Notes under the pieces: model-generated
The model's database searches: none
What the model was told of the DNA's origin: nothing
Seen by the model: only the letters and a program-made list of their open reading frames with translations
Position numbers and translations under genes: made by a program
Part shown: one piece after another, positions 6,359-12,332 of the stretch
Layout of the letters: each line of letters begins with the position of its first letter
Position numbering within the stretch: position 1 is the stretch's first letter
Assembly: GCA_937893605.1 (NCBI GenBank)
Contig: CALBGG010000133.1
Location: 1-21,172, forward strand
DNA: 21,172 nucleotides
Direction of reading: 5' to 3'
DNA from: an uncultured Clostridia bacterium
GTDB lineage: Bacteria; Bacillota; Clostridia; Oscillospirales; Oscillospiraceae

Positions 6359-7819
6359 ATGACCGATCTCAAATTTTATTTCGACGGAACGAACGGAACG
6401 CCGTTTTCCGGTGAGGTGTCGATCGACGTTATGATATCCAAGCAGGAAAAGCCGAAGGATATCGGACAGCTCAAATTCAAATACTCCGACGCATATTTCC
6501 TTCGCTCGGCCTGCTCGTATAACCACGAGCTTGCTATAATGTCGCTGGGACTGACGATGAGCGCGTTTACCTATAAAGAGGACGGAGATAAGCACACGCG
6601 AGCCGCGCTGCACGCCATCGGCTGCGACGACCGCACGATAGAAAGCTTTCGCTTCGGCGACCGGCAAAGCTGTGAGGATACCTGCGGCTACATTATTGCG
6701 GCAAAAAAGCTGCCGGACGATACGTTTCTCATTCCCGTCGTCATCCGCAGCCACGCATACGGCGGCGAGTGGGTAAGCAATGCGCACGCGGTGGAGGACG
6801 CCTACCCCGACCATGTGGCGGGCTTCAAAAAAGCCGCCGACCTTGCCTACGACGCGGTCACGGACTATCTCTCCCGCCGCGGCTTTGACCTCGGCCGGGT
6901 AAAGCTCTGGATCTGCGGATACAGCCGCGGCGGTGCGGTGACAAATCTTCTCGGCGCGCGCCTGACCTTTGAAAGCGGCATCGGCAAGGATAACGTTTTT
7001 GCCTACAGCTTTGCAACGCCCGTAACGGTGTTTGACCGCGCCGATCTCTTTACAGACAACATTTTCAACATCATATCCGAAATGGACGTCGTTCCGCGCA
7101 TGCCTCTCAGACACTGGAACCTTACGCGCTACGGAACGGATATGATCGTCCCCTGCAAGGCGCGGCGCGGCCTGGGCGAATACACGCGGCTTCTCGGGCA
7201 GATGCAGGCGCAGTTTGCCGCGATAATGCAGGAGTTCGGAGTCAAAGCCGACTATGTCCCGCTCGACGATCAGGAGCGTGCGCTCGATCTTCTGTTTGAT
7301 TACATCGACGATCTGCTCGACACGCCGGAGAAATACCGCGACGGCGGCTATCAGCAGCTTGCTATGGAATTTATGAAAAGCAAAATGCACGGAGACGTGT
7401 TCGAGCTTCGCAAGTTCATAAACTTTCTGCTTGACGGCAACGAGGAGATGGCAAACGAGCTGTGCTCGCTTATCGACAACTGGCACGAGCTCGGCGGTCT
7501 TGAGAAAATGCAGCGCCTCGGCATAATGATATCCAAGCGAAAATCCGGCGACAAATCGCCCGCGACGGAGATCATATTCATGGTCCTCGGCATACTGTTC
7601 CGCTATGCGGCCAAATTCACGGCCACAAAGGTCACAGGCGGCGGACAGGATTATTTTTACGAACAGCTTGTCATACTCATCATCGACGCGTATCAGCACG
7701 GCGGCGACTCGTTCATTCTCCAGCAGCATTGGCCGGAGGCATACCTTGCATGGCTAAGGGCCGCACCTGCCGAGGATCTTTTCCGCGTCGGAAGCTACCC
7801 CCGCGAATCAGTTAAATAA
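6359..7819 (+). CDS. Lipase-like alpha/beta hydrolase (class 3-type)
   Basis: I chose ATG at 6359 because GAGGAGG (6346-6352) lies 6 nt upstream; a TTG immediately before it (6356) would give one extra residue. The 486-aa protein has no signal peptide or membrane segment. The nucleophile elbow GYSRGG (about 187-192, Ser189) follows a predicted strand, as in class 3 lipases. SEMDVVPRMP (about 240-249) supplies a likely catalytic Asp (D243) after the strand running through FAYSFATP, which is the usual lipase 3 pattern. The C-terminal 200 residues are helical and unassigned. It shares a likely transcript with the nucleotidyltransferase 14 bp downstream. Substrate unknown; the absence of an export signal argues for an intracellular esterase or lipase. 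Confidence 0.82.
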   Translation: MTDLKFYFDGTNGTPFSGEVSIDVMISKQEKPKDIGQLKFKYSDAYFLRSACSYNHELAIMSLGLTMSAFTYKEDGDKHTRAALHAIGCDDRTIESFRFGDRQSCEDTCGYIIAAKKLPDDTFLIPVVIRSHAYGGEWVSNAHAVEDAYPDHVAGFKKAADLAYDAVTDYLSRRGFDLGRVKLWICGYSRGGAVTNLLGARLTFESGIGKDNVFAYSFATPVTVFDRADLFTDNIFNIISEMDVVPRMPLRHWNLTRYGTDMIVPCKARRGLGEYTRLLGQMQAQFAAIMQEFGVKADYVPLDDQERALDLLFDYIDDLLDTPEKYRDGGYQQLAMEFMKSKMHGDVFELRKFINFLLDGNEEMANELCSLIDNWHELGGLEKMQRLGIMISKRKSGDKSPATEIIFMVLGILFRYAAKFTATKVTGGGQDYFYEQLVILIIDAYQHGGDSFILQQHWPEAYLAWLRAAPAEDLFRVGSYPRESVK

Positions 7820-7833
7820 AAAGGAGATTTATC

Positions 7834-8754
7834 ATGGACATGGACAAGACCATTGTTGTTATGGCGGCCGGACTCGGCTCGCGCTACGGCGGCGTCAAGC
7901 AGATAGAGCGCCTCGGCCCCGACGGCGAGATACTCATGGAGTATGCCATATACGATGCCGTTAACGCAGGCTTCAATAAGATCGTGCTCATAATAAAGCC
8001 CGAGATATATGACGATGTGAAGGAGCTTTTCGGCGACCGCATCGAGAAAAGCACCGGCATAAAGATCGACTATGCCCTTCAGACGCAGGATCGCTTCACG
8101 GAAAGCCGCCCGGAGTTTTCCTCCCGCACAAAACCCTTCGGCACGGTGCATGCCGTCATATGCGCAAAGGACTTGATAAAAACTCCCTTTGCCGTCATGA
8201 ACGCGGACGATTACTACGGCGCGGAGGCGTTCAGGGTCATGTCGAAAGAGCTCGAGCATCTGCACGGCGCACAGGAAGCGGCCATGGTGGCCTATCGGCT
8301 CAAGAACACCGTAAGCCCCTTCGGCACTGTCACTCGCGGCGTTTGCATGGTCGAGAACGGCCTGCTGACCGGAGTTAAAGAGACATATAAGATAAAAGTC
8401 ATGCCCGACGGAACGATACGCGATACCTCCGAATCCGAAAACGGCCAGGTGCTTTCGCCGGACGCCTTCGTTTCCATGAACCTGTGGGGCTACCATCAGG
8501 ATATACTCCCGGTAATGGAGCAGTATTTTGCCGATTTTCTCGCCGCCCTGCCGGCTGACGAGCTCAAGGCCGAGTGTCTGCTGCCGACCATGATGGGAGA
8601 TCTCACAGACAGCGGAAAAATAAAAATCACCGTTTTGAGCACCAACGACCGCTGGTTCGGCCTGACGTATAAGGAGGACAAGCCCGGCGCAGTCGCCGCC
8701 CTCACCGCCCTGCACGAAAACGGCACATATCCCCCCACCCTATGGCGGGGTTGA
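7834..8754 (+). CDS. Sugar-phosphate nucleotidyltransferase (NTP_transferase fold)
   Basis: The 306-aa cytoplasmic protein starts behind AAGGAG. It carries the pyrophosphorylase signature AAGLGSRYGGVKQ (11-23), with the presumed phosphate-binding Lys22. PFGT (101-104) lies in the nucleobase/sugar region, and NADDYYG (123-129) has the metal-binding Asp125. The family transfers NMP onto sugar-1-phosphate or similar alcohol phosphates to give NDP-sugars for glycan synthesis. The closest well-known relatives are glucose-1-phosphate uridylyl/thymidylyltransferases, but base and sugar cannot be settled by eye. It lacks a left-handed beta-helix acyltransferase tail. It is the last gene before a terminator. 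Confidence 0.85.
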   Translation: MDMDKTIVVMAAGLGSRYGGVKQIERLGPDGEILMEYAIYDAVNAGFNKIVLIIKPEIYDDVKELFGDRIEKSTGIKIDYALQTQDRFTESRPEFSSRTKPFGTVHAVICAKDLIKTPFAVMNADDYYGAEAFRVMSKELEHLHGAQEAAMVAYRLKNTVSPFGTVTRGVCMVENGLLTGVKETYKIKVMPDGTIRDTSESENGQVLSPDAFVSMNLWGYHQDILPVMEQYFADFLAALPADELKAECLLPTMMGDLTDSGKIKITVLSTNDRWFGLTYKEDKPGAVAALTALHENGTYPPTLWRG

Positions 8755-8780
8755 TCGGCCATAGCTGCATAACGCACGAA

Positions 8781-8810
8781 AAAGAGACGGCCTGTTGACC
8801 GTCTCTTTTT
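8781..8810. terminator. Terminator of the nucleotidyltransferase unit
   Basis: The stem GAGACGG (8784-8790) with CCGTCTC (8799-8805) is flanked by A's on the left and T5 on the right, so it can work in both directions. It lies 30 bp past the nucleotidyltransferase stop. Confidence 0.9.
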
Positions 8811-8950
8811 GGTGCTCCGGCGGGGATTTCGGTGCTTTTGCAAGCAAAATCACCCGCGCTTGAAGCATAGCTTCTGCGCACCTCGGAGCTGAAAACCTGC
8901 CACAGGCAGCTTTTCTTTACGCTCCGACCCTTTCGGCTTCGAATCCCCGC
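8810..8950 (-). other. Cloverleaf-foldable element with a tRNA-like 3' CCA tail
   Basis: A 10-bp closing stem (8820-8829 with 8941-8950, one G-T pair) encloses three adjacent hairpins: 8831-8854 (GGTG/CACC and TTTTGC/GCAAAA), 8856-8879 (GAAGC-ATA-GCTTC inside GCGC/GCGC), and 8883-8927 (TCGGAGC/GCTCCGA, then GAAAA/TTTTC, then CTGCC-ACA-GGCAG). Read on the minus strand, the closing stem is followed by CGGAGCACCA. The last 19 nt differ from the tRNA-Lys 3' end by one base. No open reading frame is supported. It lies between two terminators, so transcription is uncertain. It may be a mobile repeat, a tRNA-derived element or an attachment-site remnant. Confidence 0.7.
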
Positions 8951-8986
8951 AAATAAAAACGCCTCCCACGCCATCGGCGTGGGAGG
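8951..8986 (-). terminator. Terminator of the tRNA operon
   Basis: A perfect 11-bp stem (8962-8972 with 8976-8986, loop of 3) is followed on the minus strand by CGTTTTTATTT. It lies 6 nt after the tRNA-Lys CCA. Confidence 0.93.
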
Positions 8987-8992
8987 TATTGT

Positions 8993-9068
8993 TGGTGCTC
9001 CAGCGGGGATTCGAACCCCGGACACCCTGCTTAAAAGGCAGGTGCTCTGCCTACTGAGCTACTGGGGC
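8993..9068 (-). tRNA. tRNA-Lys (anticodon TTT)
   Basis: The 76-nt cloverleaf includes an encoded CCA. The D stem is GCTC/GAGC, the anticodon stem CCTGC/GCAGG with loop CTTTTAA, and the T arm CGGGG-TTCGAAT-CCCCG. The acceptor is GCCCCAG/CTGGAGC, which leaves a C3-A70 mismatch. It is the last tRNA of the operon. Confidence 0.93.
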
Positions 9069-9073
9069 AGGTG

Positions 9074-9147
9074 TGGCTGGGATGGCGGGACTCGAACCCA
9101 CTATATCAGAGTCAAAGTCTGAGGTGTTACCATTACACTACATCCCA
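9074..9147 (-). tRNA. tRNA-Gln (anticodon TTG)
   Basis: The 74-nt gene encodes its CCA. The acceptor is TGGGATG/CATCCCA with the U1-A72 pair typical of tRNA-Gln. The D stem is GTGT/ACAC, the anticodon stem TCAGA/TCTGA with loop CTTTGAC, and the T stem GTGGG/CCCGC. Confidence 0.95.
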
Positions 9148-9207
9148 CCATCTATTTTTATTCTATTGTACACAGAGACCGGGCTTTTGTCCGGCCTCTG
9201 TGACTTG

Positions 9208-9285
9208 TGGGGTGGGTAAAGGGATTCGAACCCTCGACACCCGGAACCACAATCCGGTGCTCTAACCAGCTGAGCTATACCCACC
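9208..9285 (-). tRNA. tRNA-His (anticodon GTG)
   Basis: The acceptor GTGGGTA/TACCCAC has an extra 5' G (position -1, base 9285) facing C73, the identity element of tRNA-His. The anticodon stem is CCGGA/TCCGG with loop TTGTGGT, and CCA is encoded. The T stem is GAGGG/CCCTT with one G-T pair. Confidence 0.96.
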
Positions 9286-9297
9286 ATATTTTAATTT

Positions 9298-9374
9298 TGG
9301 CACGCCAAGAGGGATTCGAACCCCCGACCTACTGCTTAGAAGGCAGTTGCTCTATCCTGCTGAGCTATTGGCGC
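9298..9374 (-). tRNA. tRNA-Arg (anticodon TCT)
   Basis: 77 nt with encoded CCA. The acceptor is GCGCCAA/TTGGCGT (one terminal G-T pair), the anticodon stem ACTGC/GCAGT with loop CTTCTAA, and the T arm GGGGG-TTCGAAT-CCCTC. Confidence 0.95.
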
Positions 9375-9389
9375 ATGTTTCCGTCTCAA

Positions 9390-9463
9390 TGGAGCGGGCG
9401 ATGGGAATCGAACCCACGTATCCAGCTTGGAAGGCTGGTGTTCTACCATTGAACTACGCCCGC
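9390..9463 (-). tRNA. tRNA-Gly (anticodon TCC)
   Basis: 74 nt with encoded CCA. The acceptor is GCGGGCG/CGCCCGC, the anticodon stem CCAGC/GCTGG with loop CTTCCAA, and the T stem TGGG/CCCA. It is the first gene of the five-tRNA operon. Confidence 0.95.
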
Positions 9464-9495
9464 ATGGCCGCTCCCATTGAATGTTCAGCTTAAAG

Positions 9496-9524
9496 ATAAT
9501 AACAACATTTTTGCTGATTGTCAA
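9496..9524 (-). promoter_or_regulatory. Consensus promoter of the tRNA operon
   Basis: On the minus strand TTGACA (9524-9519), a 17-bp spacer and TATTAT (9501-9496) place the start near 9489, about 25 nt before tRNA-Gly. No other promoter is seen between the five tRNAs, so they are most likely one transcript. Confidence 0.9.
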
Positions 9525-9569
9525 TATTTTTGCCGCAAAAACTTTTGAAAGTCAAAAAAATATTTATAG

Positions 9570-9598
9570 TTGCCATTTCTCTTTCTTTTTTGTATAAT
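9570..9598 (+). promoter_or_regulatory. Strong promoter of the 105-aa protein gene
   Basis: TTGCCA (9570-9575), a 17-bp spacer and a perfect TATAAT (9593-9598) point away from the tRNA operon. About 45 nt of leader follow before a CCGGAGG ribosome site. Confidence 0.85.
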
Positions 9599-9650
9599 GC
9601 ATCTGTTATAGATATAGATATATTTAGCGTTATTTCACCGGAGGTTTACA

Positions 9651-9968
9651 ATGATTGAATTAACAATGCAGGTCAGCGAATTTGACTATACCGAAACGCT
9701 CGACACTTTCCTGCCCGATTTGATAAAGATCCTGTCCGAAAGCGAAGGCGTCAACCCCCTCATCCGCAAGTGCGTCGGCGCGTCTCCCGAGTTTTCAAAG
9801 AAGATCGTCAAGGGCATTCTCTCCGCAATGAGCGCCAAGCAGAAGGAGGCGCTGACGGTCAAATTCCTGAATGTCTATGCGTCCAAGCTCGTTGCTCAGG
9901 TAAACGAGGTCGCCGCCAAGAACGGCATCGTCATCACCCTCGACAACGCAAGGGCTACGATAAAGTAA
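9651..9968 (+). CDS. 105-aa all-helical protein of unknown function
   Basis: ATG at 9651 follows GGAGG (9640-9644) and TAA ends at 9968. The product is soluble, with no signal peptide, Cys motif or membrane segment. After a short strand-like start (IELTMQVSEFDY) it appears to be four or five amphipathic helices with a hydrophobic/charged periodicity, and it ends in a short strand-like segment (GIVITLDNARATIK). A near-consensus promoter and its own bidirectional terminator make it a single-gene unit that is probably well expressed. I do not recognise the family and propose no function. Confidence 0.82.
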   Translation: MIELTMQVSEFDYTETLDTFLPDLIKILSESEGVNPLIRKCVGASPEFSKKIVKGILSAMSAKQKEALTVKFLNVYASKLVAQVNEVAAKNGIVITLDNARATIK

Positions 9969-9980
9969 GCAGCATAAAAT

Positions 9981-10013
9981 AAAAAAGGTGCAGACAAAAG
10001 TCCGCACCTTTTT
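9981..10013. terminator. Bidirectional terminator after the 105-aa gene
   Basis: GGTGCAGAC (9987-9995) pairs with GTCCGCACC (10000-10008) around an AAAA loop with one mismatch, flanked by A6 and T5. It starts 13 nt past the stop codon. Confidence 0.9.
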
Positions 10014-10030
10014 ATTTTCTATATGATATT

Positions 10031-10131
10031 ACGCAGCATAGGGGAGCGAAGCCTTAAGGTTTCGCCGGCAGTTTCGATACCGGGCGGCCGCAGCCAACGT
10101 ATCCGCAGCTGCGTCGGTTCGCCTCTAAAAA
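10031..10131. repeat. MITE-like repeat, partial copy abutting the alcohol dehydrogenase stop
   Basis: About 100 bp matching one half of the element at 12120-12332. Shared blocks include TTTTAGAGGCGAA at the outer end (minus strand), GACGC, GGATACG/GAATACG, GCCCGGTATCGAAA, TGCCG and AAACC, plus an inner hairpin (GCGAA..TTCGC at about 10046-10065). Only one terminal end is seen, so it is a single-ended or 5'-truncated copy. It begins on the base directly after the TAA of the downstream gene. Its left boundary is approximate. Confidence 0.75.
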
Positions 10132-11277
10132 TTACATGAGCTTTCTGAACAGCTCGGTGAGCTCCTCGGGGCTTGTATCGCGGGGATTGCCGGGGCGGCA
10201 GGCATCGGCATATGCGCTTTCGGCCAGGAAGGGCAGATCCTCTTCCTTGAGCGCATCGAGCTTTTCGGGGATGCCGACATCCTTCGAGAGCTTCTTTACG
10301 GCATCGATCGCCGCACGACGATACTCCGCCTGCGACATATCGTCAACGCCCTTGACGCCCATGGCACGCGCGATCTCGCGATACTTTTCGCCCGTAAAGT
10401 CTGCGTTATACTCCATGACGATCGGCAGCATCATGGCGCAGGCAACGCCGTGCGGCGTGTCGTAGACGGCGCCGAGCGTGTGCGCCATGGAGTGGGCAAT
10501 GCCGAGGCCGACGTTGGAAAAGCCCATGCCTGCAATGTACTGGCCGAGAGCCATGCCCTCGCGCCCTTCCTTCTCACCGGCGACCGACGAGCGCAGGTAC
10601 TTCGAAATGAGCTTTATCGCCTCAAGATGGAACATGTCCGTCATTTCCCACGCGGCCTTGGTCGTATAGCCTTCAATGGCGTGGGTGAGCGCATCCATGC
10701 CGGTCGATGCCGTCAGCCCCTTGGGCATTGAGCTCATCATATCAGGATCGACGACGGCGATGATGGGCATGTCGTGCGGATCGACGCAGACGAATTTGCG
10801 CTTGCGCTCGACATCGGTGATAACGTAGTTTATCGTGACCTCTGCGGCCGTACCGGCTGTCGTCGGAATGGCGATAATGGGAACGCAGGGCTTTTTCGTG
10901 TCCGCAACGCCTTCGAGCGAGCGTACATCGGCAAACTCGGGGTTGTTTATGATGATGCCGATAGCCTTGGCCGTGTCCATGGGCGAGCCGCCGCCGATGG
11001 CAATGAGATAATCAGCTCCCGCTGCCTTGAACGCCGCGACGCCTTCAACAACGTTTTCTATCGTCGGGTTGGGCTTAATCTCGGAATAGATCGCGTACTT
11101 AAGCCCCGCCTCGTCCAGAATATCTGTCACATGGGCGATAACGCCGTGCTTTATAAGCGTCGGGCCGCAGCAGATAAGCGCCTTTTTGAAGCCGCGCGAC
11201 TTTACCTCGCCCGGTATCTCGCGGATAGCGCCCGCGCCGTGATATGAAGTCTGATTGAGCATTATTCTGTTAGCCAT
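10132..11277 (-). CDS. fucO: Iron-containing alcohol dehydrogenase, FucO-like
   Basis: The 381-aa product is close to E. coli lactaldehyde reductase FucO along its whole length. GGGSPMDTAKAIGIIINNP (96-114) is the NAD-binding segment, and TTAGTAAEVTINYVITD matches the FucO core. Iron ligands are D195, H199, H262 and H276 (FucO 196, 200, 263 and 277), and H266 corresponds to the active-site His267. FucO reduces L-lactaldehyde to 1,2-propanediol with NADH during anaerobic fucose or rhamnose use. Close relatives include 1,3-propanediol and other alcohol dehydrogenases, so the substrate is not certain. No fucose or rhamnose genes are near. It has its own promoter and looks monocistronic. Confidence 0.88.
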   Translation of the reverse strand: MANRIMLNQTSYHGAGAIREIPGEVKSRGFKKALICCGPTLIKHGVIAHVTDILDEAGLKYAIYSEIKPNPTIENVVEGVAAFKAAGADYLIAIGGGSPMDTAKAIGIIINNPEFADVRSLEGVADTKKPCVPIIAIPTTAGTAAEVTINYVITDVERKRKFVCVDPHDMPIIAVVDPDMMSSMPKGLTASTGMDALTHAIEGYTTKAAWEMTDMFHLEAIKLISKYLRSSVAGEKEGREGMALGQYIAGMGFSNVGLGIAHSMAHTLGAVYDTPHGVACAMMLPIVMEYNADFTGEKYREIARAMGVKGVDDMSQAEYRRAAIDAVKKLSKDVGIPEKLDALKEEDLPFLAESAYADACRPGNPRDTSPEELTELFRKLM

Positions 11278-11338
11278 AATAACATTCCCCTTTCAGATTA
11301 AATACAAAATTCATTATGTCCCCCTTTGGAACGTTAAT

Positions 11339-11368
11339 ATTTTAACTCTACAGAATATGGCTTGTCAA
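11339..11368 (-). promoter_or_regulatory. Promoter of the alcohol dehydrogenase gene
   Basis: TTGACA (11368-11363), an 18-bp spacer and TAAAAT (11344-11339) put the start near 11332, about 55 nt before ATG. A purine-rich AAAGGGG precedes the start codon. Confidence 0.75.
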
Positions 11369-11374
11369 CGGCGC

Positions 11375-11404
11375 TTTATTAAATTTTTATTAAACATTTA
11401 TTAA
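11375..11404. repeat. Three 11-bp-phased TTTATTAA repeats upstream of the fucO-like promoter
   Basis: TTTATTAA occurs exactly at 11375, 11386 and 11397, an 11-bp period. The third copy runs into the stop codon of the metallopeptidase gene. The array begins 6 bp upstream of the minus-strand -35. It could be an UP element, curved DNA or an activator site. Confidence 0.6.
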
Positions 11405-12030
11405 GCATATTTATTCCAGTTCTCACTCATAAATGCCTTGAAATCCGCGCCGTGGCCGGGATAGCGGATATGCGTCAGCTCATGCAGGACGACATTGGAT
11501 ATAAACTCTCTCGGCTCGGCGGCCAGATACACGCTCAGCCATATCCTCCGCTCGGCAGCATTGCAGCTGCCCCAGCGCGTTTTCATCTTTTTTGTGTGCC
11601 ACTCGCGGCAGCGCAGACCTGTTCTTTTCTGCCACAGCTCAAGGTATTCCCGGGCTATCGGCGTAAGAACGGCGCGGTAAAATTCCGTCACCGCTGCCTC
11701 ACGGCGCTGTTTCGTGCTGCCGGGGCGCACTGTGAGCAAGAGCTCGCCGCCGCGCAGCTCTGCCTTGGGCGTTTCCCCTTCCGAAACGCGCAGAGTGTAC
11801 GGCTCGCCGAGGACGCGCAGCGTTTCACCGCTTACATATTCATGCGGCCGGAGCTTTGACTTTTCGAGCATCTCGGCACGGTGCTTTTCGATCCAGCCGC
11901 GCTTTTTTTGCAAAAATGCGTTTATATATTCGTCCGGCATACCGATCGGCGCGGTGACGAGCACCTCGCCGTCGCGAGTTATGCGTATGCTGAGGTTCTT
12001 TACTTTCTTTTTGGTTATGATTTCAGTCAT
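11401..12030 (-). CDS. YgjP-type zinc metallopeptidase (DUF45/M48-like)
   Basis: The 209-aa soluble protein contains RWGSC (152-156), diagnostic of YgjP-like proteins, and the zinc motif HELTH (183-187) with a third ligand probably at H193 (PGHGADF). Length and domain order fit the family, whose physiological substrate is poorly known. The ribosome site is weak (AAGAGC). No good promoter is visible directly upstream, where an inserted hairpin repeat (12069-12118) and a MITE (12120-12332) separate it from proC. It may depend on read-through from proC. Confidence 0.85.
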   Translation of the reverse strand: MTEIITKKKVKNLSIRITRDGEVLVTAPIGMPDEYINAFLQKKRGWIEKHRAEMLEKSKLRPHEYVSGETLRVLGEPYTLRVSEGETPKAELRGGELLLTVRPGSTKQRREAAVTEFYRAVLTPIAREYLELWQKRTGLRCREWHTKKMKTRWGSCNAAERRIWLSVYLAAEPREFISNVVLHELTHIRYPGHGADFKAFMSENWNKYA

Positions 12031-12068
12031 TTAATTTAGCTCTTTTAAGTAGGCGTCAAACGAAGATA

Positions 12069-12118
12069 CCACCTCATCCGTCGGCCTATGGCCGACACCT
12101 TCCCCTCGAGGGGAAGGC
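12069..12118. repeat. Short double-hairpin repeat
   Basis: About 50 bp with two perfect palindromes in tandem: GTCGGCC-TAT-GGCCGAC (12080-12096) and the uninterrupted 20-bp palindrome whose half is CCTTCCCCTC (12098-12117). From memory this composition resembles dispersed repeats of gut Firmicutes. It directly abuts the MITE-like element to its right. Confidence 0.75.
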
Positions 12119-12119
12119 A

Positions 12120-12332
12120 TTTTAGAGGCGAATTACCGCACCTACGGATACATATATTGCAGGTGCCCGGTATCGGAACATTGGCATAAACCGTAACGTT
12201 CCGCGTCACATAAGTGCAATGAAAATTTGCCTTGCACTATCGGGAAGCGGCAGCTTCTCGGTTTAGTCGGCATTTTCGATACCGGGCAAGCGCACTCATC
12301 GTATTCGTAACAGCGTCAATTCGCCTCTAAAA
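12120..12332. repeat. MITE-like element with long imperfect terminal inverted repeats
   Basis: The 213-bp non-coding element starts with TTTTAGAGGCGAATT (12120-12134) and ends with its exact reverse complement (12318-12332). Homology of the inverted arms extends inward about 74 bp, with shared blocks TACGnATAC, GCCCGGTATCG and TAAACCG. The centre has hairpins AGTGCAA/TTGCACT (12213-12238) and GAAGC-GGCA-GCTTC. No transposase is encoded and no clear target duplication is seen. One arm is related to 10031-10131. Its right end overlaps the last codons and stop of proC. Confidence 0.82.

Noticed and set aside
6182..7729. Long minus-strand open frame (515 codons) opposite the lipase-like gene
   Set aside because: It lies wholly antisense to a gene with clear motifs, promoter and ribosome site, has a low-complexity His/Arg/Val-rich translation, and has no ribosome site of its own.
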